Positions 16,464 to 25,112 of a stretch of DNA of 32,041 bases are shown in pieces. Source of the stretch: an uncultured Alphaproteobacteria bacterium (GTDB taxonomy: Bacteria; Pseudomonadota; Alphaproteobacteria; Rs-D84; CACZYB01); the NCBI GenBank assembly GCA_944392955.1, contig CALXYK010000014.1:1-32041 (forward strand), in the 5' to 3' direction. A program made the position numbers and the translations under genes. Positions within the stretch are counted from its first letter, which is position 1. Each line of letters opens with the position of its first letter. The notes under the pieces are model-generated. The model made no database searches. It saw only the letters and a program-made list of their open reading frames with translations, and had not been told where the DNA came from.

Positions 16464-17030
16464 ATGCTGTTTAGTGAAGAATATTATCATGATTTAATTG
16501 CAAAACTTGGTTTACCTGAAATGCCTATATTAAAAGTTAAATACCAAGGTAAACCTTCTGTGAATTTAAAAAATTTTAGATTAGATTTTTTTAAAATTTC
16601 AAAACAACTTATGAAATATGTTTCTTTTAATAATATTACTCAGTTAATAGATGCAGGTTTTACCTTTGATATTATAGAAGAACTTCACGATGGAATAATT
16701 CCTGAAAACCTAACTATCTATTTAAAAAAACCTTTGGAATATGGTGGTAAATTAGAATTTTCAAATATGTTTTTAATAAAAACAAGGCCTTTTAAAAATA
16801 TATTGGATACATTTTTAGAAAATCAAATAATATCTTTTAATCTTGAACACCCTGGATATGATAGGAATAAGGGATTTTTGCTTCCTACTGAATTTTATGT
16901 GCCAAATCCAGAAGGTGTTATTTTCCTTCCTGCATTAAAAGATTTTGCGGGGGCTGGTGGAAACACTTCTACTGATAAAATGTCCGAAATAGGAAGTACT
17001 ATGTTTTTAAAAAATGACGGGAGATTTTAA
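16464..17030 (+). CDS. Protein of unknown function encoded directly before a SUKH protein
   Basis: 188 residues, no signal peptide, membrane segment or Cys. The N-terminal half is basic and mixed alpha/beta (NLKNFRLDFFKISKQL, LIDAGFTFDIIEEL); the C-terminal part has GFLLPTEFYVPNPEGVIF, a glycine-rich GAGGNTS stretch and ends in FLKNDGRF. I recognise no family. AGGAG precedes the ATG. It ends two bases before the SUKH gene, the classic toxin-then-immunity order, so it could be an effector or toxin, but no nuclease, deaminase or peptidase motif is visible. Equally it could be an ordinary component of the system. Confidence 0.65.
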   Translation: MLFSEEYYHDLIAKLGLPEMPILKVKYQGKPSVNLKNFRLDFFKISKQLMKYVSFNNITQLIDAGFTFDIIEELHDGIIPENLTIYLKKPLEYGGKLEFSNMFLIKTRPFKNILDTFLENQIISFNLEHPGYDRNKGFLLPTEFYVPNPEGVIFLPALKDFAGAGGNTSTDKMSEIGSTMFLKNDGRF

Positions 17031-17032
17031 AC

Positions 17033-17476
17033 ATGCAAAAAAATGATTTTTCATCCCTAATGAATAAATTTAAAAATGTTGTGCTTTTTGAACCTACGAC
17101 ACAATCTAAGATTGACTTTGCTAATGCTATGTTAACAAATAATAATATTCAAAAAATTCCATCTGATTATTCTGATTTTTTAAAGGTTCATAATGGCCTT
17201 ATAATACCTCCGTTTGAACTTTATGGAACTGATGTTATACATAGAAATAATTATAATTATAAATTTCCTAATTTGTTTGATATAAACTCTTTGTTTATAA
17301 AAAATAAGAATCCTTTAATTGAAAACAGAATTGTTGTGGGAAGTATTGGGTTTGATATAATCCTTTATGACTACATTGATAGCAAGTATAAAATTGTAAA
17401 TAGATTAAATTTTGAAATAATAGAACAATTTGATACTTTTGATAATCTTTTTGATTATGTTATAAATACATTATAA
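17033..17476 (+). CDS. SUKH (SMI1/KNR4-like) domain protein, candidate immunity protein
   Basis: 147 residues, single domain, cytosolic. IPSDYSDFLKVHNG (42-55) followed by PPFELYG (59-65) is the characteristic SUKH signature of an acidic helix, 'P-x-D/E-Y-x-x-F-L' and 'N-G', then a strand ending in L-Y-G. The rest (GSIGFDIILYDYIDSKYKI, LNFEIIEQFDTFDNLFDYV) fits the later strands and closing helix. Known bacterial SUKH proteins are mostly immunity proteins for polymorphic or contact-dependent toxins, though some have other roles. It sits in an operon divergent from five VirB6-like genes, directly behind an uncharacterised 188-residue gene. Only two bases separate the stop and start codons, suggesting co-translation. 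Confidence 0.8.
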   Translation: MQKNDFSSLMNKFKNVVLFEPTTQSKIDFANAMLTNNNIQKIPSDYSDFLKVHNGLIIPPFELYGTDVIHRNNYNYKFPNLFDINSLFIKNKNPLIENRIVVGSIGFDIILYDYIDSKYKIVNRLNFEIIEQFDTFDNLFDYVINTL

Positions 17477-17485
17477 GGCAACAAA

Positions 17486-17689
17486 ATGTTAAAAAAACAT
17501 TCTATTACAATAATGGGACATAAAACTAGTATTTCTTTGGAACCTGAGTTTTGGGCTGAACTTAAAATTATTGCTGAAAATAATAATAAAAATATTGCTG
17601 AAATAATTTCTGAAATAGATTCATGTGCGACGGATAGTAATCTATCAAGTAAAATTAGAGTTTTTGTTTTGAAAAATTTGAAAAAGTAG
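17486..17689 (+). CDS. Ribbon-helix-helix domain protein
   Basis: 67 residues. HKTSISLEPEFWAELK forms the N-terminal DNA-contacting strand and start of helix 1, then IAENNNKNIAEIISEI and SSKIRVFVLKNL complete the fold. The pattern T-S-[IV]-S-L-E-x-x-F-W, I-D and N-L-S-S-x-[IL]-R-x-F-V-L is that of the RHH_4 family widespread in alphaproteobacteria. It could be a DNA-binding autoregulator of the operon. Because the family is common in the class outside secretion loci, it may instead be an unrelated gene read from the same transcript. It starts nine bases after the SUKH stop codon and converges on the AsmA gene with a gap of two bases. Confidence 0.82.
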   Translation: MLKKHSITIMGHKTSISLEPEFWAELKIIAENNNKNIAEIISEIDSCATDSNLSSKIRVFVLKNLKK

Positions 17690-17691
17690 TG

Positions 17692-20600
17692 TTATTTCTT
17701 TTTTCTTTGTAAATATACTGGATTTATTTCTGATGTAAGTCCGCTTGTGTTAACATTTCCCGTTAAATTATTGATAAATCCGTTTAAGTTATACATGAAA
17801 ATTAAGCTATTAGGAGCCAAATCCTTAATATCAAAAACACTTTCTATATTCAAAGATTTTTGTATTAAATTACCTGTGATTGTTCCTGTGATATTCATAT
17901 TATTAGATGCAAGAGTAAAACCTGAATTTTTAACATCTGCCTCATCAATATCACCTTTTATATTTAGGTTTGTGAAGTCAAGCATTCCTGACTGAACAGA
18001 ATTTTCTATTACATAAATTACATTGTTTGTTGTTATATTTGCTAAACTTAATATATTAGATAATATTGTAGTATAATTGCTTATACCTTCTATTGTTCCA
18101 TTTTTTATTGTAGTTTCATATTTACCATTTAAGTTAGAAAGTAGTTGATAAGAAGAGCCTCCGTTTGTTTTAAATGTTATTTTGGCATCAAGGATACCAG
18201 AACGTAAATTAAATAAATCATTTTGCATTATATCATTTGGAATTGTGTAGTTGGAAATATCAACTTTACCCTCAAAAATACTATTATTTAAAATTTCGGT
18301 ATCTAATGAAATTTTGTAGTCACCCTTTTTTAAATTAAAAATAAATTTTCCTGGATTTGTTGCATTTTTTAAGTTGAATGAAAAATCCTGATAACTATTT
18401 CCATCATAATCATCAAATACAGGTGTTTGTATATCAAGGTTGATTTGCATACCTCGTATAATTTTTAAAATTAAATCCAAATATCCATCTGTGTTTTTTA
18501 TCCTTTTGATAACACCTTTTATATCAAATTTTGGAGTTGTTAGTTTAACAGAACGAATTGTTTTTCCCTTTTTATCCTTTTGATTTATAACTTCACCTGT
18601 TAATTTATTGTTTTTAATTTCCAGTTGTATATCCTTAATATTATCTTTTTCCATTGTAGCCTTTAACTTAAATGGAATATCATCATAAAAATAACCTAGC
18701 AAACTTTCGGGAATAAAGCCCCAAGAAAATAAAAATCCCTTTAACTCGTTATGAGATAATTCCAGTGTATAAGAATTATTTTTATTTAAAAGATGCCCGT
18801 TAATTTTCATTTTGATATTATTTAATGTTGCATCAACCTGTGAAACAGGATCTTTTGCACTACCATTTAAAACTATATCTATTTTATTTACACCATTACT
18901 TATCATTTTATCAATGAAACTATTACTTATGAATGGTATAGATATTCCCCTTAAATTTGAAGAATATATCTTGTAATTGAAATTTCTGAATTCTCCATCA
19001 GAACCAAGTAGGTCAAATAACTCACCTTTCATTTGAGAAGAATAATCATTTGTTTTAAAAGTTAAAGTATTTATCATTAAATTTCCATCTTTGAATGATG
19101 TATCTAGTTTGAAATCATTATAATTGTTTTTGTTAATTTTTAATGATTTCACATTTGTAGACAATGAAAAATCGGTATCTTTTAACAAAGATAATTTTGA
19201 AATTATAAATGATAAATCAATCTTGTTAGAAGTAATATTAGTAATATCAAAATCGTCAGAAGTTAAATTTATTTGGTATGTTGTTTTTTTGTCAGTTTCT
19301 TTTACTGAAAGACTTCCTTTTGCAGTGTTTTTACCTATACCTACGCTTGCATTTGTGATATTTATATTATTTTTATCAAGCCCTATGTTTCCTGAGAATT
19401 TATTTAATAGAAGTCTATTATTAAATATACTGGAAACGGAAAATGGAACTTCGCTATTTATTGAAGCATCTATTTTTAAATCGTTTAAAATATTAAACAT
19501 TTTTCCAGTTAAGGAAAAAGGGTTTTTCAAGAAATTATAACTTAGGTTTTTAATATCTAATCCATTAAATTGATTATTGTAAACCAGCGGAGAGGTAGTT
19601 AAAATCAAATCGTTAACAACACCTTGTCTAAATATGAAATTTTTTGCTGTTATTGTAAAATTACCATATTGCAATAAACTCAATAATGTTTTGGAATTGT
19701 TTATCAGATTAATTGGATCTTTGAAGCCTGTCTTATCCATTTTTATCATTTTTTCAATAGGCAGAGAAGTAAAATCAATATTGAAACTATTTGGATTAGA
19801 AGAATCTTTAACAAACGGAATTTTACCCTTGAATTTTCCAGAAATATCATCACCTTCAAAAGAGCCGTTGTTTATCAATATTGAATCCACAGAGTGTTGT
19901 ATTGTCGCGCTAAGATTCAATTTTTCATTAAAAAATGGAGTTTCCGGCAAATTAACTTTAAAGTTTAATAGTTGGAAAAAATTTGACAAGTTGTCCGTAG
20001 AAAGACTTAAATCCCCAGAAAATGTTTTTTCACCATCTTTCATAACAAAAGTAAACTTTTCCCCTACTTTGTTTTTATCCAGTGAGAAGTTTCCGTCAGA
20101 TATTATATTATAATTTTCCTTATTTAAATAAGATATTATTAAGCTTAAATCATCGGCAGTTCCTGATTTATAAGAAAAGGAACCTACACCTTTTATTTTC
20201 TCATTTTCTAGTGTTGTAAATGTCATATTGATATTGCTGATTGCAGAATCAGTTAGAACAACACGACTATTTTTTAAGGTAATTTCCTTAAATGTTTTGC
20301 CGTTTAAAATCATATCTAAATTTTCATATTTTGAACTTTTGTATGCATTAGCATAAAAACTGGCATCAATTATTCCTATTCTATTAAAAACGGTATCTTC
20401 TGAAAAAATATCTGAAAAACCAGTGTTTATAAATATTTGTGGTGCATTTATAAAAAAGCCCGAAGTATTACTGGTATCTTTTGAACGAATCTCAACAGTT
20501 TTTAATATCAATGCAGGTTTGGGCAATATGGTAAAGGAAACATCACCTTTTATGACTGCACGAAAGCCGAAATTATCCTCTATCTTCTTTTCTATAAAAG

Positions 20601-20703
20601 ATTTTTGACTATTTAAGTTAACAAAAATAGGCAATATATATAACAGAAGTATAATACTTAGAAAAACAAGAATAATTTTATAATATTTTTTAAGAAAACT
20701 CAT
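17692..20703 (-). CDS. AsmA-family envelope protein
   Basis: 1003 residues. A single N-terminal membrane segment (about 8-28) is followed by a very long periplasmic region of beta-strand-rich repeats. The early stretch GDVSFTILPKPALILKTVEI is the AsmA signature and the C-terminal part (KNGTIEGI ... TTNNVIYVIENSVQSGMLDF ... NMNITGTITGN) is the AsmA-like C-terminal domain. AsmA/TamB-type proteins bridge or span the periplasm and are involved in outer-membrane lipid homeostasis. GAGGGG lies just before the ATG. The gene is divergent from uvrB. Length is within the broad family range (about 600-1300). Confidence 0.9.
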   Translation of the reverse strand: MSFLKKYYKIILVFLSIILLLYILPIFVNLNSQKSFIEKKIEDNFGFRAVIKGDVSFTILPKPALILKTVEIRSKDTSNTSGFFINAPQIFINTGFSDIFSEDTVFNRIGIIDASFYANAYKSSKYENLDMILNGKTFKEITLKNSRVVLTDSAISNINMTFTTLENEKIKGVGSFSYKSGTADDLSLIISYLNKENYNIISDGNFSLDKNKVGEKFTFVMKDGEKTFSGDLSLSTDNLSNFFQLLNFKVNLPETPFFNEKLNLSATIQHSVDSILINNGSFEGDDISGKFKGKIPFVKDSSNPNSFNIDFTSLPIEKMIKMDKTGFKDPINLINNSKTLLSLLQYGNFTITAKNFIFRQGVVNDLILTTSPLVYNNQFNGLDIKNLSYNFLKNPFSLTGKMFNILNDLKIDASINSEVPFSVSSIFNNRLLLNKFSGNIGLDKNNINITNASVGIGKNTAKGSLSVKETDKKTTYQINLTSDDFDITNITSNKIDLSFIISKLSLLKDTDFSLSTNVKSLKINKNNYNDFKLDTSFKDGNLMINTLTFKTNDYSSQMKGELFDLLGSDGEFRNFNYKIYSSNLRGISIPFISNSFIDKMISNGVNKIDIVLNGSAKDPVSQVDATLNNIKMKINGHLLNKNNSYTLELSHNELKGFLFSWGFIPESLLGYFYDDIPFKLKATMEKDNIKDIQLEIKNNKLTGEVINQKDKKGKTIRSVKLTTPKFDIKGVIKRIKNTDGYLDLILKIIRGMQINLDIQTPVFDDYDGNSYQDFSFNLKNATNPGKFIFNLKKGDYKISLDTEILNNSIFEGKVDISNYTIPNDIMQNDLFNLRSGILDAKITFKTNGGSSYQLLSNLNGKYETTIKNGTIEGISNYTTILSNILSLANITTNNVIYVIENSVQSGMLDFTNLNIKGDIDEADVKNSGFTLASNNMNITGTITGNLIQKSLNIESVFDIKDLAPNSLIFMYNLNGFINNLTGNVNTSGLTSEINPVYLQRKKK

Positions 20704-20748
20704 TCGCCCCTCTTTGCAAAAAACGTCAAAAATACCTATTTATTTTCT

Positions 20749-20776
20749 TTGACAATCTCCTTATAGTGTATATATT
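20749..20776 (+). promoter_or_regulatory. Promoter of uvrB
   Basis: A perfect -35 box TTGACA (20749-20754) is followed after 16 bases by TATATT (20771-20776), giving a start near 20783. This argues against the TTG at 20789 as the uvrB start, since almost no leader would remain. On the reverse strand the same sequence reads TTGTCA (complement of 20750-20755), which may serve as -35 box of the AsmA gene. I see no LexA-type GTTC/GAAC direct repeat here. Confidence 0.65.
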
Positions 20777-20815
20777 ATATTTATACTTTTGTTAAGACAA
20801 GAAAAAAATAATTTT

Positions 20816-22876
20816 ATGGTGTTTTATATGAACAAAAATCCAATTTTATCATCTTTGTTTAACAAAATGCCTTCTGGTGAGCCTGCGGGCTTTCAGATGG
20901 TATCCAAATTTAAACCAAGTGGAGATCAGCCTGAGGCTATAAAACAATTAGTTCAAGGAATTAGTGAAAATAAAAAAGATCAAGTTTTACTTGGCATAAC
21001 GGGTAGTGGTAAAACTTTTACTATGGCAAATGTTATTCAACAATGTCAACTGCCTACTTTGATAATGGCCCCTAATAAAATTTTGGCTGCACAACTTTAC
21101 CAGGAAATGTTAGAACTATTTCCAAATAACCATGTGGAATACTTTGTTTCCTATTATGATTATTATCAGCCAGAAGCATATATACCCAAAACTGATACCT
21201 ATATAGAAAAAGATAGCGCTATAAATGAACAAATAGATAGACTTAGACATTCGGCAACACGCTCTTTGTTAGAATTTAGAGATGTTATAATAGTTGCATC
21301 GGTATCTTGTATATATGGATTGGGTTCCCCAGAATCTTATTCTTCTATGAGCCTTACTCTTGAAGAAGGACAAAATATAAAGTTGGAATCTGTAATCAAG
21401 TCATTATCTGAAATGCAATATGAAAGAAATGATGTTGCATTAGACAGAGGTAATTTTAGGCTAAGAGGTGATGTATTGGAAGTATTCCCTGTGCATTTAG
21501 AAGATAGGGCTTGGCGATATTCTTTTTTCGGTGATGAAATAGAAACTATTGCCGAATTTGATACATTAACTGGTAAAAGAACTTTATCTTTACATTCAAC
21601 GACTATCTATCCTTCTAGCCACTATGTTACTCCGGGACCTGCTTTGTCCAATGCTATTGCTGGGATAAAGGAAGAATTACAGGAAAGATTGGCTTTTTTC
21701 AAAGATAATCACAAACTATTAGAAGAACAACGTCTACGAGAAAAAACCAATTTTGATATAGAAATGTTAGAATCTACTGGATATTGTAAAAGTATTGAAA
21801 ATTATTCCCGATATTTAACAGGAAGACCTGCGGGGGCTCCGCCTCCTACTTTGTTTGAGTATCTACCTGATGATGCATTATTGTTTATTGATGAATCTCA
21901 TGTATCAATACCTCAGATCGCAGGAATGTATAACGGAGATAGGGCAAGAAAAACTACTCTATCGGAATATGGGTTTAGGCTTCCATCATGTTTGGATAAC
22001 AGGCCTTTGAAATTTGAAGAATGGAATAATTTTAGGGGCAGAACTATTTATATATCGGCAACACCAGGACAATGGGAATTAGAACAAACCGGTGGAAAGT
22101 CCGTAGAACAAGTAATAAGACCTACTGGACTTTTGGATCCTGTTGTTGAAGTAAGACCATTAGAAAACCAAGTTGACGATTTAATGCACGAATGTAGAAA
22201 GGTTGCAAAAGATGGTGGGCGAGTATTATGCACAACACTGACGAAAAAAATGGCTGAACAATTAACAGAATACCTTGCTGAATATGGTATTAAGGTTAGG
22301 TATTTACACTCTGATATTGATACATTGGAACGTATTGAAATTATTCGTGATTTACGAATGGGGGTATTTGATGTATTAGTTGGTATAAACTTGCTTAGAG
22401 AAGGATTAGATATTCCTGAATGTCAGTTGGTTGCAATACTTGATGCGGATAAGGAAGGTTTCCTTCGTTCCGAAAGGTCGTTAATTCAAACTATTGGAAG
22501 GGCTGCACGAAATGCAAAGGGGCGAGTTATACTTTATGCTGATAAAATAACAAAATCTATGAAGTATGCTATGGATGAAACTTATCGTAGAAGACAAAAA
22601 CAAATTGAATACAATAGGAAAAATAATATAACTCCTACCACTGTTTCTAAAAAAATTGCCAACAATATCGCCGATATGGATTATGTGGATATTGAAAAAT
22701 CTAGTATCAATAAGGTTAAAAAGATTAAATTTAAAGACAAAGATGAAATTAAAAAAATTATCAAGTCAAAGGAAAAAGAAATGCTTTCCTTGGCTAATAA
22801 CTTAGAGTTTGAAAAGGCTTCTGTCCTTCGCGATGAAATAAAAAATCTGGAACAACTTTTACTTGAATTAGATTGA
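20816..22876 (+). CDS. uvrB: Excinuclease ABC subunit B
   Basis: 686 residues from this ATG. Present in order: [11 protein letters not shown], Walker [11 protein letters not shown], the DNA-wedge beta-hairpin around [20 protein letters not shown], the Walker [11 protein letters not shown], the helicase motifs through QTIGRAARN, and a C-terminal UVR domain ([21 protein letters not shown]) that binds UvrC. UvrB is the damage-verification helicase of nucleotide excision repair, working with UvrA and UvrC in the cytosol. No strong ribosome-binding site is visible. ATG 20816 and ATG 20828 (MNKNPILS) are both plausible; I use the first. The TTG at 20789 is too close to the predicted transcription start. 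All motifs are intact. Confidence 0.97.
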   Translation: MVFYMNKNPILSSLFNKMPSGEPAGFQMVSKFKPSGDQPEAIKQLVQGISENKKDQVLLGITGSGKTFTMANVIQQCQLPTLIMAPNKILAAQLYQEMLELFPNNHVEYFVSYYDYYQPEAYIPKTDTYIEKDSAINEQIDRLRHSATRSLLEFRDVIIVASVSCIYGLGSPESYSSMSLTLEEGQNIKLESVIKSLSEMQYERNDVALDRGNFRLRGDVLEVFPVHLEDRAWRYSFFGDEIETIAEFDTLTGKRTLSLHSTTIYPSSHYVTPGPALSNAIAGIKEELQERLAFFKDNHKLLEEQRLREKTNFDIEMLESTGYCKSIENYSRYLTGRPAGAPPPTLFEYLPDDALLFIDESHVSIPQIAGMYNGDRARKTTLSEYGFRLPSCLDNRPLKFEEWNNFRGRTIYISATPGQWELEQTGGKSVEQVIRPTGLLDPVVEVRPLENQVDDLMHECRKVAKDGGRVLCTTLTKKMAEQLTEYLAEYGIKVRYLHSDIDTLERIEIIRDLRMGVFDVLVGINLLREGLDIPECQLVAILDADKEGFLRSERSLIQTIGRAARNAKGRVILYADKITKSMKYAMDETYRRRQKQIEYNRKNNITPTTVSKKIANNIADMDYVDIEKSSINKVKKIKFKDKDEIKKIIKSKEKEMLSLANNLEFEKASVLRDEIKNLEQLLLELD

Positions 22877-22931
22877 TTTTTTTTGTAATATATTCTTATG
22901 TATTGTTAATTTAAATCAAAGAGGAGGAAAT

Positions 22932-23471
22932 ATGAAAAAAAAGGCTTTGTATATAATACTTGGAATTGCTGTTGTTATTGGAATTGTTATGTTGGTTATA
23001 ACCTCAAACAAGAAGCAAACCATATCATTTAAAGATATGACTGTGGTAAAACAAGATGAAAATAATTTGGGAAAAGTTCGTGTAGTAAAAGATGGTAAAT
23101 GGGGTCTAACAAATCCTGATGGAACATTGCTTGTAGATATGGATTATGATTTCATTGATGTTTTCAAAGAAAATCGTGCAATAGTAGTCAAAGATGGAAA
23201 ATACGGATTTATTGATGAAAATTTGAATGTAGTTGTTGAACCAAAGTATAGTTATGCTACACATTTTGTAAATGGCGCTTCGATTATAAAGATGAATAAT
23301 AAGGCAGGTGTAATAAACTTAAAAGGTGAAGAAATTGTTAAACCTGTTTATTATGATTATATTTCAACTTTTGATGCAAATGGAATTGCAAAAGCGAAAA
23401 ACTTTACCGAAAATAAGAATGTTGCAATAAATATAAAAGGTGAAATTGTAAAAGATTTTAATGCAAAATAA
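22932..23471 (+). CDS. Membrane-anchored WG-repeat protein
   Basis: 179 residues. After KKK an N-terminal membrane segment (about 4-24) anchors a periplasmic domain built of about four WG/KWG-type repeats: KDGKWGLTNPDG, KDGKYGFIDENL, NNKAGVINLKGE and NKNVAINIKGE, each followed by an acidic or proline-containing '[IV]V-x-P-x-Y' link. WG repeats form small beta-structured units whose partners are generally unknown. GGAGGAA precedes the ATG. It lies 55 bp after uvrB and may be cotranscribed; a strong terminator follows. No specific function can be assigned. Confidence 0.8.
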   Translation: MKKKALYIILGIAVVIGIVMLVITSNKKQTISFKDMTVVKQDENNLGKVRVVKDGKWGLTNPDGTLLVDMDYDFIDVFKENRAIVVKDGKYGFIDENLNVVVEPKYSYATHFVNGASIIKMNNKAGVINLKGEEIVKPVYYDYISTFDANGIAKAKNFTENKNVAINIKGEIVKDFNAK

Positions 23472-23498
23472 TCTGTTTTGTTTGCAATTTTTATTGGG

Positions 23499-23527
23499 AA
23501 AAGGCTTTTTGAAAAAAAGTCTTTTTT
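23499..23527 (+). terminator. Rho-independent terminator after the WG-repeat gene
   Basis: AAAAGGCTTTTT (23499-23510) pairs with AAAAAGTCTTTT (23514-23525) through eleven Watson-Crick pairs and one G-U pair around a three-base loop, followed by a T-run. It lies about 28 bases after the stop codon of the WG-repeat gene. Confidence 0.65.
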
Positions 23528-23535
23528 CTTTTATG

Positions 23536-23564
23536 TTGGAAATATTGTTTTTTTGTGATATACT
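23536..23564 (+). promoter_or_regulatory. Extended -10 promoter of the lipoprotein gene
   Basis: TTGGAA (23536-23541) and TATACT (23559-23564) are spaced by 17 bases, with TG one base before the -10 box (23556-23557). The core TTTTGTGATA is identical to the element in front of ccrM. The start would be near 23571, with the ATG at 23592. Confidence 0.6.
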
Positions 23565-23591
23565 TCTTAATTATAGTATGAAAGTTTTAAA

Positions 23592-23981
23592 ATGATAAAT
23601 AAATATATACCTGTTTCTGTTTGTTTGTTGTCGTTGATGGGCTGTTTATCCATTCCAGCACCTGGAAACATTGACGATGCACAGGTTTTTCATTGGGAAA
23701 ATGATTATGTAGTTATGGCAAAGTTTATAGAAGATCATAAGGCCTGCCTTGGTGTAAAAGGGAACAGAGCAAGATCTCAATCTTCTAATATATTTAATAA
23801 TATGAAACCTAGAACTATTCCAAAGTGGGACTCTTTGTGGGCAACATTTGAATCCAGAAGCCATAGGGAAGTAGGACAAAGAATTGCCTTTTCAATTCCA
23901 TCAGATGGTGGAAATTCTAATGCAAGTAATTATAAAAAATGTATGTTAGATTTGGGATACAGACTTACATATAAAAGATAG
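23592..23981 (+). CDS. Small lipoprotein of unknown function
   Basis: 129 residues. A short lipoprotein signal peptide ends in the lipobox L15-M-G-C18; the residue after the lipidated Cys is Leu, not Asp, so sorting to the outer membrane is expected. The mature part has two more Cys (in HKACLGVKG and YKKCMLDLGYRL), a plausible disulfide pair, and a Trp-rich middle (IPKWDSLWATFES). The C-terminal 'Y-K-x-C-M-x-x-L-G-Y' resembles the end of other small proteobacterial lipoproteins, where a late Cys precedes a Gly-Tyr. It has its own promoter and converges on the secreted coiled-coil protein gene with a ten-base gap. Confidence 0.72.
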   Translation: MINKYIPVSVCLLSLMGCLSIPAPGNIDDAQVFHWENDYVVMAKFIEDHKACLGVKGNRARSQSSNIFNNMKPRTIPKWDSLWATFESRSHREVGQRIAFSIPSDGGNSNASNYKKCMLDLGYRLTYKR

Positions 23982-23991
23982 TTTAACCCTT

Positions 23992-25005
23992 TTATTTTCT
24001 TTTGGCTTTAATTGTTCCCCATGGTAGTGTGATAGTTACATTATTTTCAGCATCTTCTTTTGCAAGCCTTTCTTTTTCCTTCTCTTCCTCTTCTTTTGCT
24101 TTTGCGGCCTCTTCTAATGCCTTTAATTCTTCTTCGGCTTCTATTTTAAGGTTAAATTCTTCTATTGCAGATTCAAGTTTTGTTTTAAGACCAGTGATAA
24201 AACTTGTCGCATTTTCTTTTGCAGTTATTAGTTTTTCACTTAAAAATACTTCATAATCCTTACAACTTTTATTCAAAGATAAATCAGCCTCTTCCCACTT
24301 TTCAGCCAATTTCTTTGATAATTTTGGGCATCCTTCTAAATCTGTGTTTTGGGAACTATCCATACAATATGCTACATTGGCTTCAAATATTTTTGTTGGA
24401 TTTAGTGTTGTTATTTTATAAGAAACACTTGGTAAATTAACACTTCCCTTTTTCAAAGGTTTCATTGATATACTGCCTAATGATAAAACATCGGAATCTA
24501 ACATTTCAACACCTAATGTTTTATTCGCAACATTTGTGGCATTTTCCTTTAAATAATTATAATATTCTATTGAATTTTTGCCGATTTTATCTACAAATCC
24601 GGAAGTTGGAGATGAAACATTTGTATTAAAATAATATGTAGAATATATGGATTTTACACGTGGTGAATAAATACACTTAAAAGCAGGCATTGTCATACCA
24701 GAATAAATATCCGTAATCATATCAGAATAATCATCGTATATTATATCATATTGCATCAAAGTTTCATTAGTTTTTTCATCCATACATTTGTAAAATATTT
24801 CTTCGCAAGTTTCCTTATCAAGTTCTGTTGAAGAAGATGATGTAGTGGTAGAATCAAGATTTCGTATAGTAGAAGAAGCACGTAGGTTAGATACCCTGCT
24901 TCTGTTATTTCCTGAACGATTTGTATTTACATCAGATCTTGATTTTGCATAAATGCTGGTTGATGTTAATAATAAAACGAATAAAACTTTGTATGCATTT
25001 TTCAT
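23992..25005 (-). CDS. Secreted Ser/Arg-rich and coiled-coil protein, unknown
   Basis: 337 residues from the ATG at 25005, which has GGAG seven bases upstream; an ATG six codons earlier lacks this and would spoil the signal peptide. Residues 1-20 form a signal peptide (cut expected after SIYA). A low-complexity Asn/Arg/Ser/Thr region follows (about 21-60), then CEEIFYKCMDEK and a globular part with further Cys (AFKCIYSP, AYCMDSS, EGCPKLS, NKSCKDYE). The region about 255-325 is a Glu/Ala/Lys coiled coil (EAAKAKEEEEKEKERLAKE), ending in a basic strand. It should be periplasmic or surface exposed. No family is recognised. The gene shares orientation with fabI upstream but is separated from it by a terminator. 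Confidence 0.68.
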   Translation of the reverse strand: MKNAYKVLFVLLLTSTSIYAKSRSDVNTNRSGNNRSRVSNLRASSTIRNLDSTTTSSSSTELDKETCEEIFYKCMDEKTNETLMQYDIIYDDYSDMITDIYSGMTMPAFKCIYSPRVKSIYSTYYFNTNVSSPTSGFVDKIGKNSIEYYNYLKENATNVANKTLGVEMLDSDVLSLGSISMKPLKKGSVNLPSVSYKITTLNPTKIFEANVAYCMDSSQNTDLEGCPKLSKKLAEKWEEADLSLNKSCKDYEVFLSEKLITAKENATSFITGLKTKLESAIEEFNLKIEAEEELKALEEAAKAKEEEEKEKERLAKEDAENNVTITLPWGTIKAKRK

Positions 25006-25058
25006 ATTAGTTCTCCATATCATCTTATATGATACATCAAAATCTTAATTTTAGCAAA

Positions 25059-25083
25059 TAAAAAAACTTTCCCGAAGGAAAGT
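25059..25083 (-). terminator. UUCG-tetraloop terminator after fabI
   Basis: On the reverse strand ACTTTCC, loop TTCG, GGAAAGT form a seven-base-pair stem closed by the very stable C(UUCG)G loop, followed by a run of seven T. It lies 29 bases after the fabI stop codon. The forward strand also shows T-rich sequence after the stem, but it has no gene to terminate there. Confidence 0.88.
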
Positions 25084-25112
25084 CTTTTTATTATATTGTA
25101 TAAAGTGGAATA

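Noticed and set aside
16464-17030. Assigning the 188-residue protein a toxin activity
   Set aside because: Only its position before a SUKH gene suggests this; no catalytic motif of a known toxin family is visible.
20789-20815. TTG at 20789 as the start of UvrB
   Set aside because: It lies about six bases after the predicted transcription start, lacks a ribosome-binding site and adds residues not typical of UvrB.
23971-23995. Hairpin ATAAAAG/CTTTTAT between the lipoprotein and the secreted protein genes as terminator
   Set aside because: Seven mostly A-T pairs around an eleven-base loop are too weak to claim.
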